In this document: piece by piece, positions 36,128 through 43,906 of the stretch
How positions within the stretch are numbered: the stretch's first letter is position 1
Layout: every line of letters begins with the position of its first letter
DNA from: UBA2588 sp964343075
Lineage (GTDB): Bacteria; Chloroflexota; Dehalococcoidia; Lucifugimonadales; UBA3495
Assembly: GCA_964343075.1 (NCBI GenBank)
Contig: CAYFGT010000001.1
Location: 103,285 to 167,284, forward strand
Length of the DNA: 64,000 bases
Reading direction: 5' to 3'
Program-made: the position numbers and the translations under genes
The notes under the pieces: model-generated
What the model was told of the DNA's origin: nothing
The model's database searches: none
Seen by the model: the letters and a program-made list of their open reading frames with translations, nothing else

Positions 36128-37091
36128 TCGGAATGCTGAAATTTCTATATGTTCGTTGGTGCCTGGCGCAACAGAAATCCTATGCGCATTAGGTTTAGAG
36201 CCTAACATTATAGGGGTTAGTGAACTGTGTAATTATCCGGAATCAATTAACACTAAACCGATAGTCAGTAAAAGTCGCGTTCCTACAGAAGGCTACACGA
36301 GCTCGCAAGTAGAAACGAAAATGCGTGCTATTTTAGACTTGGGAGAAGTCCCATATGAAATAGATGAATACTGGTTTAAGAAAAATCAACCAGACCTCAT
36401 CGTAACCCAAGATAACTGTCATATCTGTGAAATAGATGTTCAATATATAGAATCTAGGATGTCTAGTTTTGGGTACAAGCCAGAAATATTAGTAATAGAT
36501 CCGAAATCAATATCAGATATATATGAATCAGTACGTGATCTTGCACGAGCTACTCACACGAACGAAAGAGGAGAGATGCTTATCAGTGATTTCGAAACCA
36601 GAATATCAAATATACTAGAGGACTTGGATTTCAGGGATGCTACAAAAGTTATATCAATCGAGGGAGTCGATCCGTTAGTTTTAGGTGGTAACTGGATTCC
36701 TGAGATGTATCGAACATTAGGTTGCAATTACGGTGTACTAAATCCAGGAGCATCAGCTGCACGTATAAGAATTGAAGAAATTATTGAGTTCAACCCTGAT
36801 TTTATTTTTGTGGATCTGTGTTCCTCATCTTTGGAAAGGCAGGTAAATGAAATTAATTGGCTATTTGAACAGAACGGGTTTTTAAATATGGATGCCATAA
36901 AAAACAAAAAATTGTATATCCTTAATCATGTGTTTTTTAGTACCCCTGGGCCAAGGATTGTGGATGGTATGGAATTAATCGCGAATATATTATCCGGACG
37001 AACTGAAAATCTTCCTCCTTCCGCTGGCTTACGCATCTGTAATATCCCACCGAAACAAGTCGGAATGAATGATTACGTTGGTCTTGTGTAA
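36120..37091 (+). CDS. BtuF-like cobalamin-binding/helical-backbone metal receptor protein without signal peptide
   Basis: A 323-residue protein of the BtuF/FecB-like periplasmic-binding fold: ICSLVPGATEILCALGLEPNI (about 10-30), the specific TQDNCHICEIDVQYIE segment (about 98-113), and FVDLCSSSLERQVNEINWL and LYILNHVFFSTPGPRIVDGM in the second lobe. BtuF-type proteins bind corrinoids or metal chelates. There is no signal peptide or lipobox, so this copy looks cytoplasmic, and no BtuCD genes are adjacent. It overlaps the aldolase by 8 bases and is probably the last gene of the riboswitch-controlled operon. Confidence 0.83.
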   Translation: MDDRNAEISICSLVPGATEILCALGLEPNIIGVSELCNYPESINTKPIVSKSRVPTEGYTSSQVETKMRAILDLGEVPYEIDEYWFKKNQPDLIVTQDNCHICEIDVQYIESRMSSFGYKPEILVIDPKSISDIYESVRDLARATHTNERGEMLISDFETRISNILEDLDFRDATKVISIEGVDPLVLGGNWIPEMYRTLGCNYGVLNPGASAARIRIEEIIEFNPDFIFVDLCSSSLERQVNEINWLFEQNGFLNMDAIKNKKLYILNHVFFSTPGPRIVDGMELIANILSGRTENLPPSAGLRICNIPPKQVGMNDYVGLV

Positions 37092-37146
37092 ATTTCAAAC
37101 TGATATTAGAATCAAGGCATCGTAACAGTGCTTAACAGGAGCAATT

Positions 37147-37632
37147 ATGGTTTCTAACGAACAATTCCGAACCGCAATGTCCAAATTCGCAACAGGTGTA
37201 ACCGTTATCACTACTATTGATGAAAATGGTGATCCCCATGAGATGACTGCTAATTCATTTACATCTGTGTGTCTAGATCCTCCTACTATTTTGGTTTGCG
37301 CAGCCCACAGTACTAATAGTTTTGGATACTTAGATAAGAATAAGAAATTCGGAGTCAACATACTCTCCTCAAGCCAACAGGAGTTAGGAGCTTATTTTGC
37401 CAAAAGGCCTGAACAACAAGATGGTAGCGCGATTTACAAATACGAGTATGGGGATTCAGGTTTGCCTATTTTGGGGGGATCATTGGTGTTCATGGGATGC
37501 AAGGTTGTAGGAGAACATATTTATGGAGATCATACAATTTTTGTAGGTGAAGTTGAAGAGCTGAGCTTAGCGACTGATGACGAGCCATTACTATTTTTCA
37601 ATAGCAGGTGGTATGATCCCAAATCAAATTAG
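37147..37632 (+). CDS. Flavin reductase-like domain protein
   Basis: A 161-residue FMN-binding split-barrel flavoprotein. FATGVTVITTIDENGDPHEMTANSFTSVCLDPP (residues about 13-44) is the flavin-binding signature of the flavin reductase/HpaC/CobR family, and GVNILSSSQQELGAYFA is the next block. AACAGGAGCA precedes the ATG. It reduces flavins, or uses bound FMN on another substrate. It follows the cobalamin operon by 55 bases, so a corrinoid-reducing (CobR-like) role is possible but unproven. It is convergent with the alpha/beta hydrolase, overlapping it by 9 bases. Confidence 0.87.
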   Translation: MVSNEQFRTAMSKFATGVTVITTIDENGDPHEMTANSFTSVCLDPPTILVCAAHSTNSFGYLDKNKKFGVNILSSSQQELGAYFAKRPEQQDGSAIYKYEYGDSGLPILGGSLVFMGCKVVGEHIYGDHTIFVGEVEELSLATDDEPLLFFNSRWYDPKSN

Positions 37633-38352
37633 ACTTTTCATTTTAATTAGGAATTGCTCGATAGTTTGATTTACAATTTTATGGCTATCTAGCTGGGAGA
37701 AATGACCAGATCCAGGGATCACTGTTAGATCCGAATCGGTTATGTTATCGCTCAGATACTGAGAGTAATTGGGCGGTGTAAGCAGGTCGTTGTCTCCACA
37801 AATGATCTGGGTGGGAATGTTAAGGCTGCTTACCTGATTCATCATATCGAAGTTATCACAAGCTTTGAGATCCGTGATTTCAATATTGGGCCCGATTGTT
37901 TTCGTTTTTTGAGTTAGAAGATGTTTGATGTCGTCGTCTGGGCACTTAAAATGGGTTTCATGGTGTTTTAGCCAGGTCGATGCTTGCTCGGCACTGGTCA
38001 CTTTACAGCTATTAAAAATCTTGGGGGATACTTTAAGTTTGGCTCCTGTGTTCATTAGTACAAGACCCTTTACTTCTTCGGGGTATTTGTTCGCATAAGC
38101 TAGCGAGATAGCTCCTCCCATGGAATGGCCACACAGGATGATGTCTTTGTATCCTCTAGCTGCTATGAATCCTCTCACCCATTCAACATAGTCGTTGATT
38201 GATTCACAGGGAGTCCCAGTAGGATGGCCTGGCAGGTCTAAAGCCTTAGAGTTTCTGAAATGCTTGGACTGGTAATAAAAGCTAAGACCACTTGTACCTG
38301 CCCCATGGATAAATACTAATTTCAATTGTTGTGTTATACCCCTTATTCTCAA
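37624..38352 (-). CDS. Alpha/beta hydrolase
   Basis: A 242-residue alpha/beta-hydrolase fold protein. The oxyanion-hole region is LVFIHGAGTSG (about 12-22), the nucleophile elbow is CGHSMGGAISLAY (Ser about 74), the acid is probably the Asp in QIICGDNDLLTPP (about 191-203), and the catalytic His is in VIPGSGHFSQLDSH. The substrate is unknown. The TTG at 38352 gives nine extra residues before the first beta strand; a second TTG at 38325 is equally plausible. It lies downstream of gyrA, separated by a long inverted repeat. Confidence 0.85.
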   Translation of the reverse strand: MRIRGITQQLKLVFIHGAGTSGLSFYYQSKHFRNSKALDLPGHPTGTPCESINDYVEWVRGFIAARGYKDIILCGHSMGGAISLAYANKYPEEVKGLVLMNTGAKLKVSPKIFNSCKVTSAEQASTWLKHHETHFKCPDDDIKHLLTQKTKTIGPNIEITDLKACDNFDMMNQVSSLNIPTQIICGDNDLLTPPNYSQYLSDNITDSDLTVIPGSGHFSQLDSHKIVNQTIEQFLIKMKSLI

Positions 38353-38356
38353 TAAA

Positions 38357-38393
38357 GGAGTCGCAGTATCAGTAATTAAAATACTGCGACTCC
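38357..38393. terminator. Perfect 13-bp inverted repeat downstream of gyrA
   Basis: GGAGTCGCAGTAT (38357-38369) and ATACTGCGACTCC (38381-38393) with an 11-base A/T-rich loop. On the minus strand it lies after the gyrA stop and just before the hydrolase start and is followed by TTTATT, so a gyrA transcription terminator is the simplest reading. The T-run is weak. Confidence 0.6.
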
Positions 38394-38445
38394 AAGTTTA
38401 TTACTGTATTATATTGCAACTTATACGGGCTTTCAATATTGTTGT

Positions 38446-40911
38446 TTACCTTTTAGGGTCGGATTCTCTAATGAAAGAAGCGATAGATACAATATAGTCA
38501 TCAGGTTCTCGGTCTCTCCATAATATTACGCCAGAAGTGTTTCGGTCTGATGTGCGGATTTGGTCTAAGTCAATTCGAACCAACTGAGCTTTTGAAGATA
38601 TAATGAATATATCTTGACTGGTAGTGGTAGGAACTATTTTGGCAGCTGCCACGTTTCCCGTTTTGGAGGTTACTTTGAAAGTTCGGACACCTTGGCCCCC
38701 TCTTCCATGAACAGAGTATTTTTCTAGAGCGGTTGCTTTCCCGTACCCTCTATTGCTTACAATTAGTAATTTGCTGTCATCAGTGATTTTGCCTACAGAT
38801 ATAACTTGGTCTTTTCCTAGTAACCGCATGCCTCGCACTCCGCCAGCACCTCTCCTTCGCGGGCTGAGAGTTGTCATAGAGAACCTCATTGCTTGACCAT
38901 TCTGTGAGACCATGATGATGTCATCCGAGTCATCAACTTGTTGGACTCCGACAAGTTCATCATCCGCTTTCAGATTCATAGCTATAAGCCCTTTTGCTCG
39001 GATATTTACTAATTCTCCTGCTCGTAGAGCTTTAACTTGCCCGTGCTTGGTTACTAGAACCATCAAATAGTCCTCTTTGGGATCTTTTACGGGTAGGATT
39101 GTTTGCACAGACTCTCCTCGCTCGAGGGGTACTAAGTTTACTATTTGTGTGCCTCTAGTAGTTCTGGATGTGTCTTCTGGTATCCCAAATGCTCTTAACG
39201 GGTACACTCGGCCTCTATTAGTAAACAGTAGGATGTGGTCATGGGTGTCTGCGATGATAATATCCATTAACTCGTCATCATCTCTCGTAGACATACCTCG
39301 GACACCTTTGCCTCCTCTGTGTTGTGTTCGGTAAGTGTCACAAGGTACCCGCTTGATGTACCCTCGTTTACTTAGGGTGATTACAACATCTTTATGATCT
39401 ATGAACTGTTCATCTGTTTGTTTTTGTACTTCTGTGTCGTGAATCACAGTCCTTCGAGGATTTCCGAACTGTTTATTTATTTCATCTGTTTCAGTCTTTA
39501 CCTGATCAAGAATTTTCCCTTCATCGCCGAGTAATTCCTCTAATTCTTGTATTTCTGCGAGCAGGTCTTCATGTTCTTTTTCCAGTCTTTGTCGTTCTAG
39601 TGCCGCCAAACGACGTAATTGCATATCTAGTATGGCTTGAGCTTGAATCTCAGATAAGGTCAAGGTTGACATTAGATTTTCGCGTGCTGCAGTTACATCA
39701 TCTGATCCTCGGATGATCTCAATCACTTCATCCATTCGGTCTAGTGCCAACAGTAGGCCTTGTACTACATGATCTCTATCTTTGGCTTTTTGTAGTAAGA
39801 ATTCTGATCTTCTGCGTATCACTTGCTGTCGGTGTTGAATGAACAATTCAATCATGCGTTTCAGAGGTAGTACTTGTGGTTGCCCATTTACTAATGCCAG
39901 CATGTTTGAGTTAAAGGAGTCACGTAGTTGCGTATGCCGATACAGGTTGTTGAGTGTAATATTGGGTTGAGCATCTCGTCGGAGTTCGATGACTATTCTC
40001 ATTCCTTTGCGATCTGATTCGTCTCTAATATCAGAAATGCCTTGTATTCTTTTATCTCTGACGAGTTGTGCTATTTTTTCTACTAGGCTCGATTTATTAA
40101 CCTGGTAAGGTAGTTCAGAAACGATAATACGTTGCCTACCATTTCGAGCTTCTTCTATATCTGTTGCTGCTTCCATGACGATGCGTCCACGGCCTGTGGT
40201 GTAGGTGTCTACAATCCCGGATCTTCCTTTTATGATCCCTGCAGTTGGGAAATCAGGGCCTGGAACAATTCCTAACAGCTCATCACTTGTGCATGTAGGG
40301 TTGTCAATTACATAGGTGATTGCTTGACATATTTCTGAAAGGTTGTGTGGAGGCATACTTGTAGCCATACCTACTGCTATTCCGGATGCCCCATTCACTA
40401 ATAGTGTTGGAAGGCGGGTTGGCAATATTTGTGGTTCTTGTATGGAATCGTCAAAATTGAGATTGAAATCTACTGTATCTAGGTCTATGTCCGTCAGTTG
40501 CTGTTCGGCTATCCTTGCCAGCCGGGCTTCGGTGTATCGCATGGCTGCTGGAGGGTCTCCGTCAACACTGCCGAAGTTGCCTTGACCATCGATTAATGGG
40601 TATCGCATAGAGAAGTCTTGAGCCATACGTACCATAGCAGCATATACTGAACTATCTCCATGGGGATGGTACTTCCCTAATACTTCTCCTACAATCCTTG
40701 CACTTTTCTTATAGGAGCTATTTGCTCGTATCCCCATTTCGTGCATAGAGTAAAGGATTCGTCTCTGTACCGGTTTGAGCCCATCTCGTACATCTGGTAA
40801 TGCGCGAGAAACGATAACGCTCATGGCATAAGTTAAATACGATTCCCTCATCTCATCTTCTATTCTGATTGGTGATATTCTATCTGGAGGAGTTGGTTCA
40901 GTTGTAACCAT
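38446..40911 (-). CDS. gyrA: DNA gyrase subunit A
   Basis: An 821-residue type IIA topoisomerase subunit that, with GyrB, introduces negative supercoils. The catalytic Tyr126 is in AAMRYTEARL; the winged-helix region has LKPVQRRILYSMHEMG and the quinolone region YHPHGDSSVYAAMVRMAQ (81-98). The C-terminal beta-pinwheel begins near 510 and contains QHRGGKGVRG, a GyrA-box that separates gyrase from ParC/topoisomerase IV. At the position equal to E. coli Asp87 this protein has Ala91. It lies 16 bases downstream of the amidotransferase-like gene and probably shares its transcript. Confidence 0.96.
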   Translation of the reverse strand: MVTTEPTPPDRISPIRIEDEMRESYLTYAMSVIVSRALPDVRDGLKPVQRRILYSMHEMGIRANSSYKKSARIVGEVLGKYHPHGDSSVYAAMVRMAQDFSMRYPLIDGQGNFGSVDGDPPAAMRYTEARLARIAEQQLTDIDLDTVDFNLNFDDSIQEPQILPTRLPTLLVNGASGIAVGMATSMPPHNLSEICQAITYVIDNPTCTSDELLGIVPGPDFPTAGIIKGRSGIVDTYTTGRGRIVMEAATDIEEARNGRQRIIVSELPYQVNKSSLVEKIAQLVRDKRIQGISDIRDESDRKGMRIVIELRRDAQPNITLNNLYRHTQLRDSFNSNMLALVNGQPQVLPLKRMIELFIQHRQQVIRRRSEFLLQKAKDRDHVVQGLLLALDRMDEVIEIIRGSDDVTAARENLMSTLTLSEIQAQAILDMQLRRLAALERQRLEKEHEDLLAEIQELEELLGDEGKILDQVKTETDEINKQFGNPRRTVIHDTEVQKQTDEQFIDHKDVVITLSKRGYIKRVPCDTYRTQHRGGKGVRGMSTRDDDELMDIIIADTHDHILLFTNRGRVYPLRAFGIPEDTSRTTRGTQIVNLVPLERGESVQTILPVKDPKEDYLMVLVTKHGQVKALRAGELVNIRAKGLIAMNLKADDELVGVQQVDDSDDIIMVSQNGQAMRFSMTTLSPRRRGAGGVRGMRLLGKDQVISVGKITDDSKLLIVSNRGYGKATALEKYSVHGRGGQGVRTFKVTSKTGNVAAAKIVPTTTSQDIFIISSKAQLVRIDLDQIRTSDRNTSGVILWRDREPDDYIVSIASFIRESDPKR

Positions 40912-40927
40912 AATTTATGTACCTCAT

Positions 40928-41626
40928 TTATATTTCTTGTGGTATTTGACTTCTTTCTACCAAAGCCATGAATAAATTTACAAATAATCTTGGTAGTTCA
41001 TCTAATTTTTCAAGATTGAATTGAGTCGCAACAACCCATGAATGATTAGGACTTTCTAAGATTTCAATTAATCCATCGTCTACGGAATATGCCATTGCCA
41101 TGAGATTATGGGATTTCTGCTTGTCGTAAATCCCGAATTCATGGTAGCTGTTAACCTTGAAAAAACCAGTCGTTCCCATAGTCGCAGACGTTTTTGCGCC
41201 GGGGGCTAGGAATATTTGGTGTTGATGGGTTGGAGTACCACTATTTTGTGCTTGTGAGTGATTTGATTGTAATGATACAGGCTCTTGTCCTCCTTCGACC
41301 ATATTTAATAGATGAAGGCCGCGGCCAATGCACAATACAGGGAGATCTCGATCTAGCGCTTGTTGAATAATGTTCATCTCTCCCGACGAAAGAGTGTCTC
41401 TAGGGTCGTCTGTAAGGAATTGTGGTCCATCAGTCACCAGTAATCCGGTGGTATCAACTTCTAAGCGCCCTGATAGGACCTCGGTCTCGTCAATAAAACG
41501 GTAGTTTCCCCCGATATCATCTAGGGTATTAATACATAATGCGATATCTGATGGGTTTCTTTCAGCTGTTATTATCCCAATCTGTCCCATATCTAAAATA
41601 TTATAATTGAAATGATGGGTATACAC
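40928..41626 (-). CDS. Class I glutamine amidotransferase-like protein, catalytic residues lost
   Basis: A 232-residue protein with the layout of peptidase C26/PuuD-type class I amidotransferases: LLVTDGPQFLTDDPRDTLSSG, PVLCIGRGLHLLNMVEGG (about 95-112), THQHQIFLAPGAK, VNSYHEFGI, SVDDGLIEILESPNHSWVVATQFNLE. Against the family pattern PVLGICRGxQLLN the nucleophile Cys position is Gly, with a Cys two residues earlier, and in the family's GVQWHPE the catalytic His is Asn (ATQFNLE). It is therefore probably a non-catalytic relative. It is the upstream partner of gyrA on the same strand. Family call fair; function unknown. Confidence 0.72.
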   Translation of the reverse strand: MYTHHFNYNILDMGQIGIITAERNPSDIALCINTLDDIGGNYRFIDETEVLSGRLEVDTTGLLVTDGPQFLTDDPRDTLSSGEMNIIQQALDRDLPVLCIGRGLHLLNMVEGGQEPVSLQSNHSQAQNSGTPTHQHQIFLAPGAKTSATMGTTGFFKVNSYHEFGIYDKQKSHNLMAMAYSVDDGLIEILESPNHSWVVATQFNLEKLDELPRLFVNLFMALVERSQIPQEI

Positions 41627-41756
41627 AGCTCGCAGGTGACACTGAGTCGTCGATTCTAAATTGATGCTTTATAATAGAGATAATAAAAAACCTAAGCTAC
41701 TTAAGGATTTGTCTAATTTTATTTAATGATGACCCTGTAATCTATAGGAGATCTTT

Positions 41757-42860
41757 ATGGAAGAAGTTATAAAGGGTGCCGTTCAAGCTCTAAAAGAAGG
41801 TGAGCATTGCGTACTTGTTACAGTTGTCCGCACTCGGGGATCCACTCCTCAAAAATCTGGTGCTATGCTTTTAGTGAAAGAAGATGGTAGCGGGATTGGT
41901 ACATTGGGTGGAGGATGTGTAGAGGGTGATATATGGTTTGCAGCGACGGAAATTTTGCAGAAAAACACCGGACCTGAATTCAAAGATTATTATCTAAATG
42001 AAGATATAGCTGCTAGAGATGGTCTTGTATGTGGTGGATCGATGTATTTCTTTTTGGATCCATTACATAACAGAGAAGACTTTGTTGGAATAGGTGAGAG
42101 ACTTATAGATGCCTATCAAGGGAAATCTCCTGTTACTTTGGCAACAGTTGTTCAAAGTGATAGAACTGATGTAAGCCCTGGAGCAAAACTGATTATTGGG
42201 GATGATTCCTCCATCTCAGGTACTCTGGGAGACGAGTCATTAGACAGTATTGCTACGGAAATTGGAAATGAAATCTCAGATGTTGGAGATTTACATAATT
42301 TAAACGCTGATGAAAACGTAGAAATCTTTTTAGAAGGCTTTACAATCCCTCCGACACTGTGCATGGTCGGTGGCGGACATGTGGGCAAAGCAACTGCCGA
42401 TTTGGCTGAGCAGTTAGGATTCAAAGTTATAGTTGTTGATGATAGAGAAGAGTTCTGTAATCCGGACAGATTTCCGTATGCCACTAAACTTGTACGTACC
42501 TCGTTTTCAAATTGGTCTGATTTTTTGGATATACAGACTAATACTTTCGTAGTTGTAGCTACTCGAGGCCATAATTATGATGATTTGGCGCTTAGGTCGG
42601 CGTTAAATACCAAAGCAAGGTATATAGGCCTCTTGGGAAGTAAAAGAAAGACCATTATGATCTACAAATTATTAGCTTCCGATGGGATCCCTCTCGATCG
42701 ATTGAATCAGATATATGCTCCGGTAGGATTGGATATAGGAGCGCTAACTCCAGAAGAAATTGCTTTGAGCATAATGGCAGAACTTGTGATGGTGAGAAGA
42801 AATGGTTCGGGTGCTTCCTTAACCATGGATAAAGATTATTTGGAAAGTTTGTTGTCTTGA
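41757..42860 (+). CDS. XdhC/CoxF-family molybdenum-hydroxylase accessory protein
   Basis: A 367-residue protein with an N-terminal XdhC domain (LVTVVRTRGSTPQKSGAMLLV at about 20-40, GTLGGGCVEGDIW at 48-60) and a C-terminal Rossmann domain (CMVGGGHVGKATADLAEQLGFKVIVVDDREEFCNPDRFP, beginning about 202), ending in AELVMVRRNGSGASLT. XdhC proteins bind molybdenum cofactor, protect its sulfurated form and hand it to xanthine- or CO-dehydrogenase-type enzymes. A TAGGAG site precedes the ATG. It is followed 3 bases later by the MocA-like gene; no molybdenum hydroxylase structural genes lie in the window. Confidence 0.92.
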   Translation: MEEVIKGAVQALKEGEHCVLVTVVRTRGSTPQKSGAMLLVKEDGSGIGTLGGGCVEGDIWFAATEILQKNTGPEFKDYYLNEDIAARDGLVCGGSMYFFLDPLHNREDFVGIGERLIDAYQGKSPVTLATVVQSDRTDVSPGAKLIIGDDSSISGTLGDESLDSIATEIGNEISDVGDLHNLNADENVEIFLEGFTIPPTLCMVGGGHVGKATADLAEQLGFKVIVVDDREEFCNPDRFPYATKLVRTSFSNWSDFLDIQTNTFVVVATRGHNYDDLALRSALNTKARYIGLLGSKRKTIMIYKLLASDGIPLDRLNQIYAPVGLDIGALTPEEIALSIMAELVMVRRNGSGASLTMDKDYLESLLS

Positions 42861-42863
42861 TTT

Positions 42864-43475
42864 ATGGCATCGAACCATAAAATAGGCGGTATCCTGCTGA
42901 GTGCGGGATTATCAAGCCGTATGCATTCACATAAAGCACTACTCAGTTGGGGGTCAGAATCTCTGATAAGGTACCAGGTGACGACTTTACTTGGTGCTGG
43001 CGTCGATGAAGTTATCGTTGTATTGGGCCATGATGAAGAGAAGCTAAGAGCCCAGATTAAAGATATGGACAATGTAATTGGTGTAACTAATCAGGATTAT
43101 TTGGAAGGTAAAACCACATCTCTAAAAGTAGGGGTGCGAATTGTGGAAGCACGGGATTGTTCAGATGTGTTGATACTCAATGTGGATCAACCTCGTTCGC
43201 CCCGAGTGATTAAAGACATTATTAGGTTCCACCTGAATAACGACAAAGGTATAACGATTCCAAGATATAATCTTAGAGGCGGTCACCCAATAATAATATG
43301 CAAGCAGTATTTCAGTTCCATAATGTCAATTAAAGAAGAAACCCAGGGATTAAAGCAGGTAATGTCGGATTTCAATCAAGATATAGCATATTATGATACG
43401 ACCGATTCAGAAATTCTGATCGATATGAACTCTGAAGAACAATATATTTCTGCTAAAGCATTTTTTGAGATTTGA
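42864..43475 (+). CDS. MobA/MocA-like molybdenum cofactor nucleotidyltransferase
   Basis: A 203-residue NTP-transferase-fold protein. GGILLSAGLSSRMHSHKALLSW (about 8-29) is the nucleotide-binding signature (LAAGxSxRMGxxK), with GADEVIVVLGH-type strand (GVDEVIVVLGHDEEKLR) and the acidic metal site in LILNVDQPRSP. It probably makes molybdopterin cytosine dinucleotide, the cofactor form used by the enzymes that XdhC serves. The usual Gly after RM is His here (RMHSHK). It is coupled to the upstream xdhC-like gene. Confidence 0.88.
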   Translation: MASNHKIGGILLSAGLSSRMHSHKALLSWGSESLIRYQVTTLLGAGVDEVIVVLGHDEEKLRAQIKDMDNVIGVTNQDYLEGKTTSLKVGVRIVEARDCSDVLILNVDQPRSPRVIKDIIRFHLNNDKGITIPRYNLRGGHPIIICKQYFSSIMSIKEETQGLKQVMSDFNQDIAYYDTTDSEILIDMNSEEQYISAKAFFEI

Positions 43476-43605
43476 ACAATCGACAAGTTTTTTTTCCATT
43501 CCAATACGTCATATTCAAAGAACTTTATTATTAATCTTAGTGATACCGCGTATTTTGGAAGCTAGGATTTGTTCGACATGATGGTATAGACTAGCTACGC
43601 ATTTG

Positions 43606-43634
43606 TTGACAACGCGCTTCTATGTTGGTAATTT
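43606..43634 (+). promoter_or_regulatory. Putative tRNA promoter
   Basis: A consensus TTGACA at 43606-43611 with a 17-base spacer to TAATTT (43629-43634). The predicted transcript start would fall about 15-20 bases before tRNA-Lys. The -10 is weak, so this is tentative. The rest of the 180-base gap after the MocA-like gene shows only an isolated T-run near its start. Confidence 0.4.
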
Positions 43635-43657
43635 GAACGCGTGAGTCATATTGTAAT

Positions 43658-43729
<72 letters not shown>

Positions 43730-43782
43730 CGAAGAATCTACATCGAGGGATCAAATGAAGGGAAGAGAAAAAGAGATCCTCC

Positions 43783-43867
43783 GGGGGAGTGTCGGAATTG
43801 GTAGACGAGCATGACTTAGGATCATGTGCCTTTGGGCGTGAGAGTTCGAGTCTCTCCTTCCCCACCA
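43783..43867 (+). tRNA. tRNA-Leu (anticodon TAG)
   Basis: A class II tRNA with a long variable arm. Acceptor GGGGGAG/CTTCCCC, anticodon stem CATGA/TCATG with loop CTTAGGA giving TAG (43817-43819), variable arm near TGCCTTTGGGCGT and T-arm GAGAG-TTCGAGT-CTCTC. Discriminator A is followed by an encoded CCA at 43865-43867. Confidence 0.97.
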
Positions 43868-43890
43868 AATAGGAAATGGACCAAATCAGT

Positions 43891-43899
43891 AGGAAGAGG
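43891..43899 (+). promoter_or_regulatory. Ribosome binding site deciding the DppD-like start
   Basis: AGGAAGAGG at 43891-43899, 7 bases before TTG 43907. This places translation start after tRNA-Leu rather than inside it. Confidence 0.65.
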
Positions 43900-43906
43900 T
43901 AGTACA

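Noticed and set aside
43476..43657. T-run (43490s) after the MocA-like gene as a terminator
   Set aside because: No stable hairpin directly precedes the T-run.
43826..43906. Upstream extension of the DppD-like gene
   Set aside because: The open frame runs back into tRNA-Leu and encodes a proline-rich tail foreign to the family; TTG 43907 has a good ribosome binding site.
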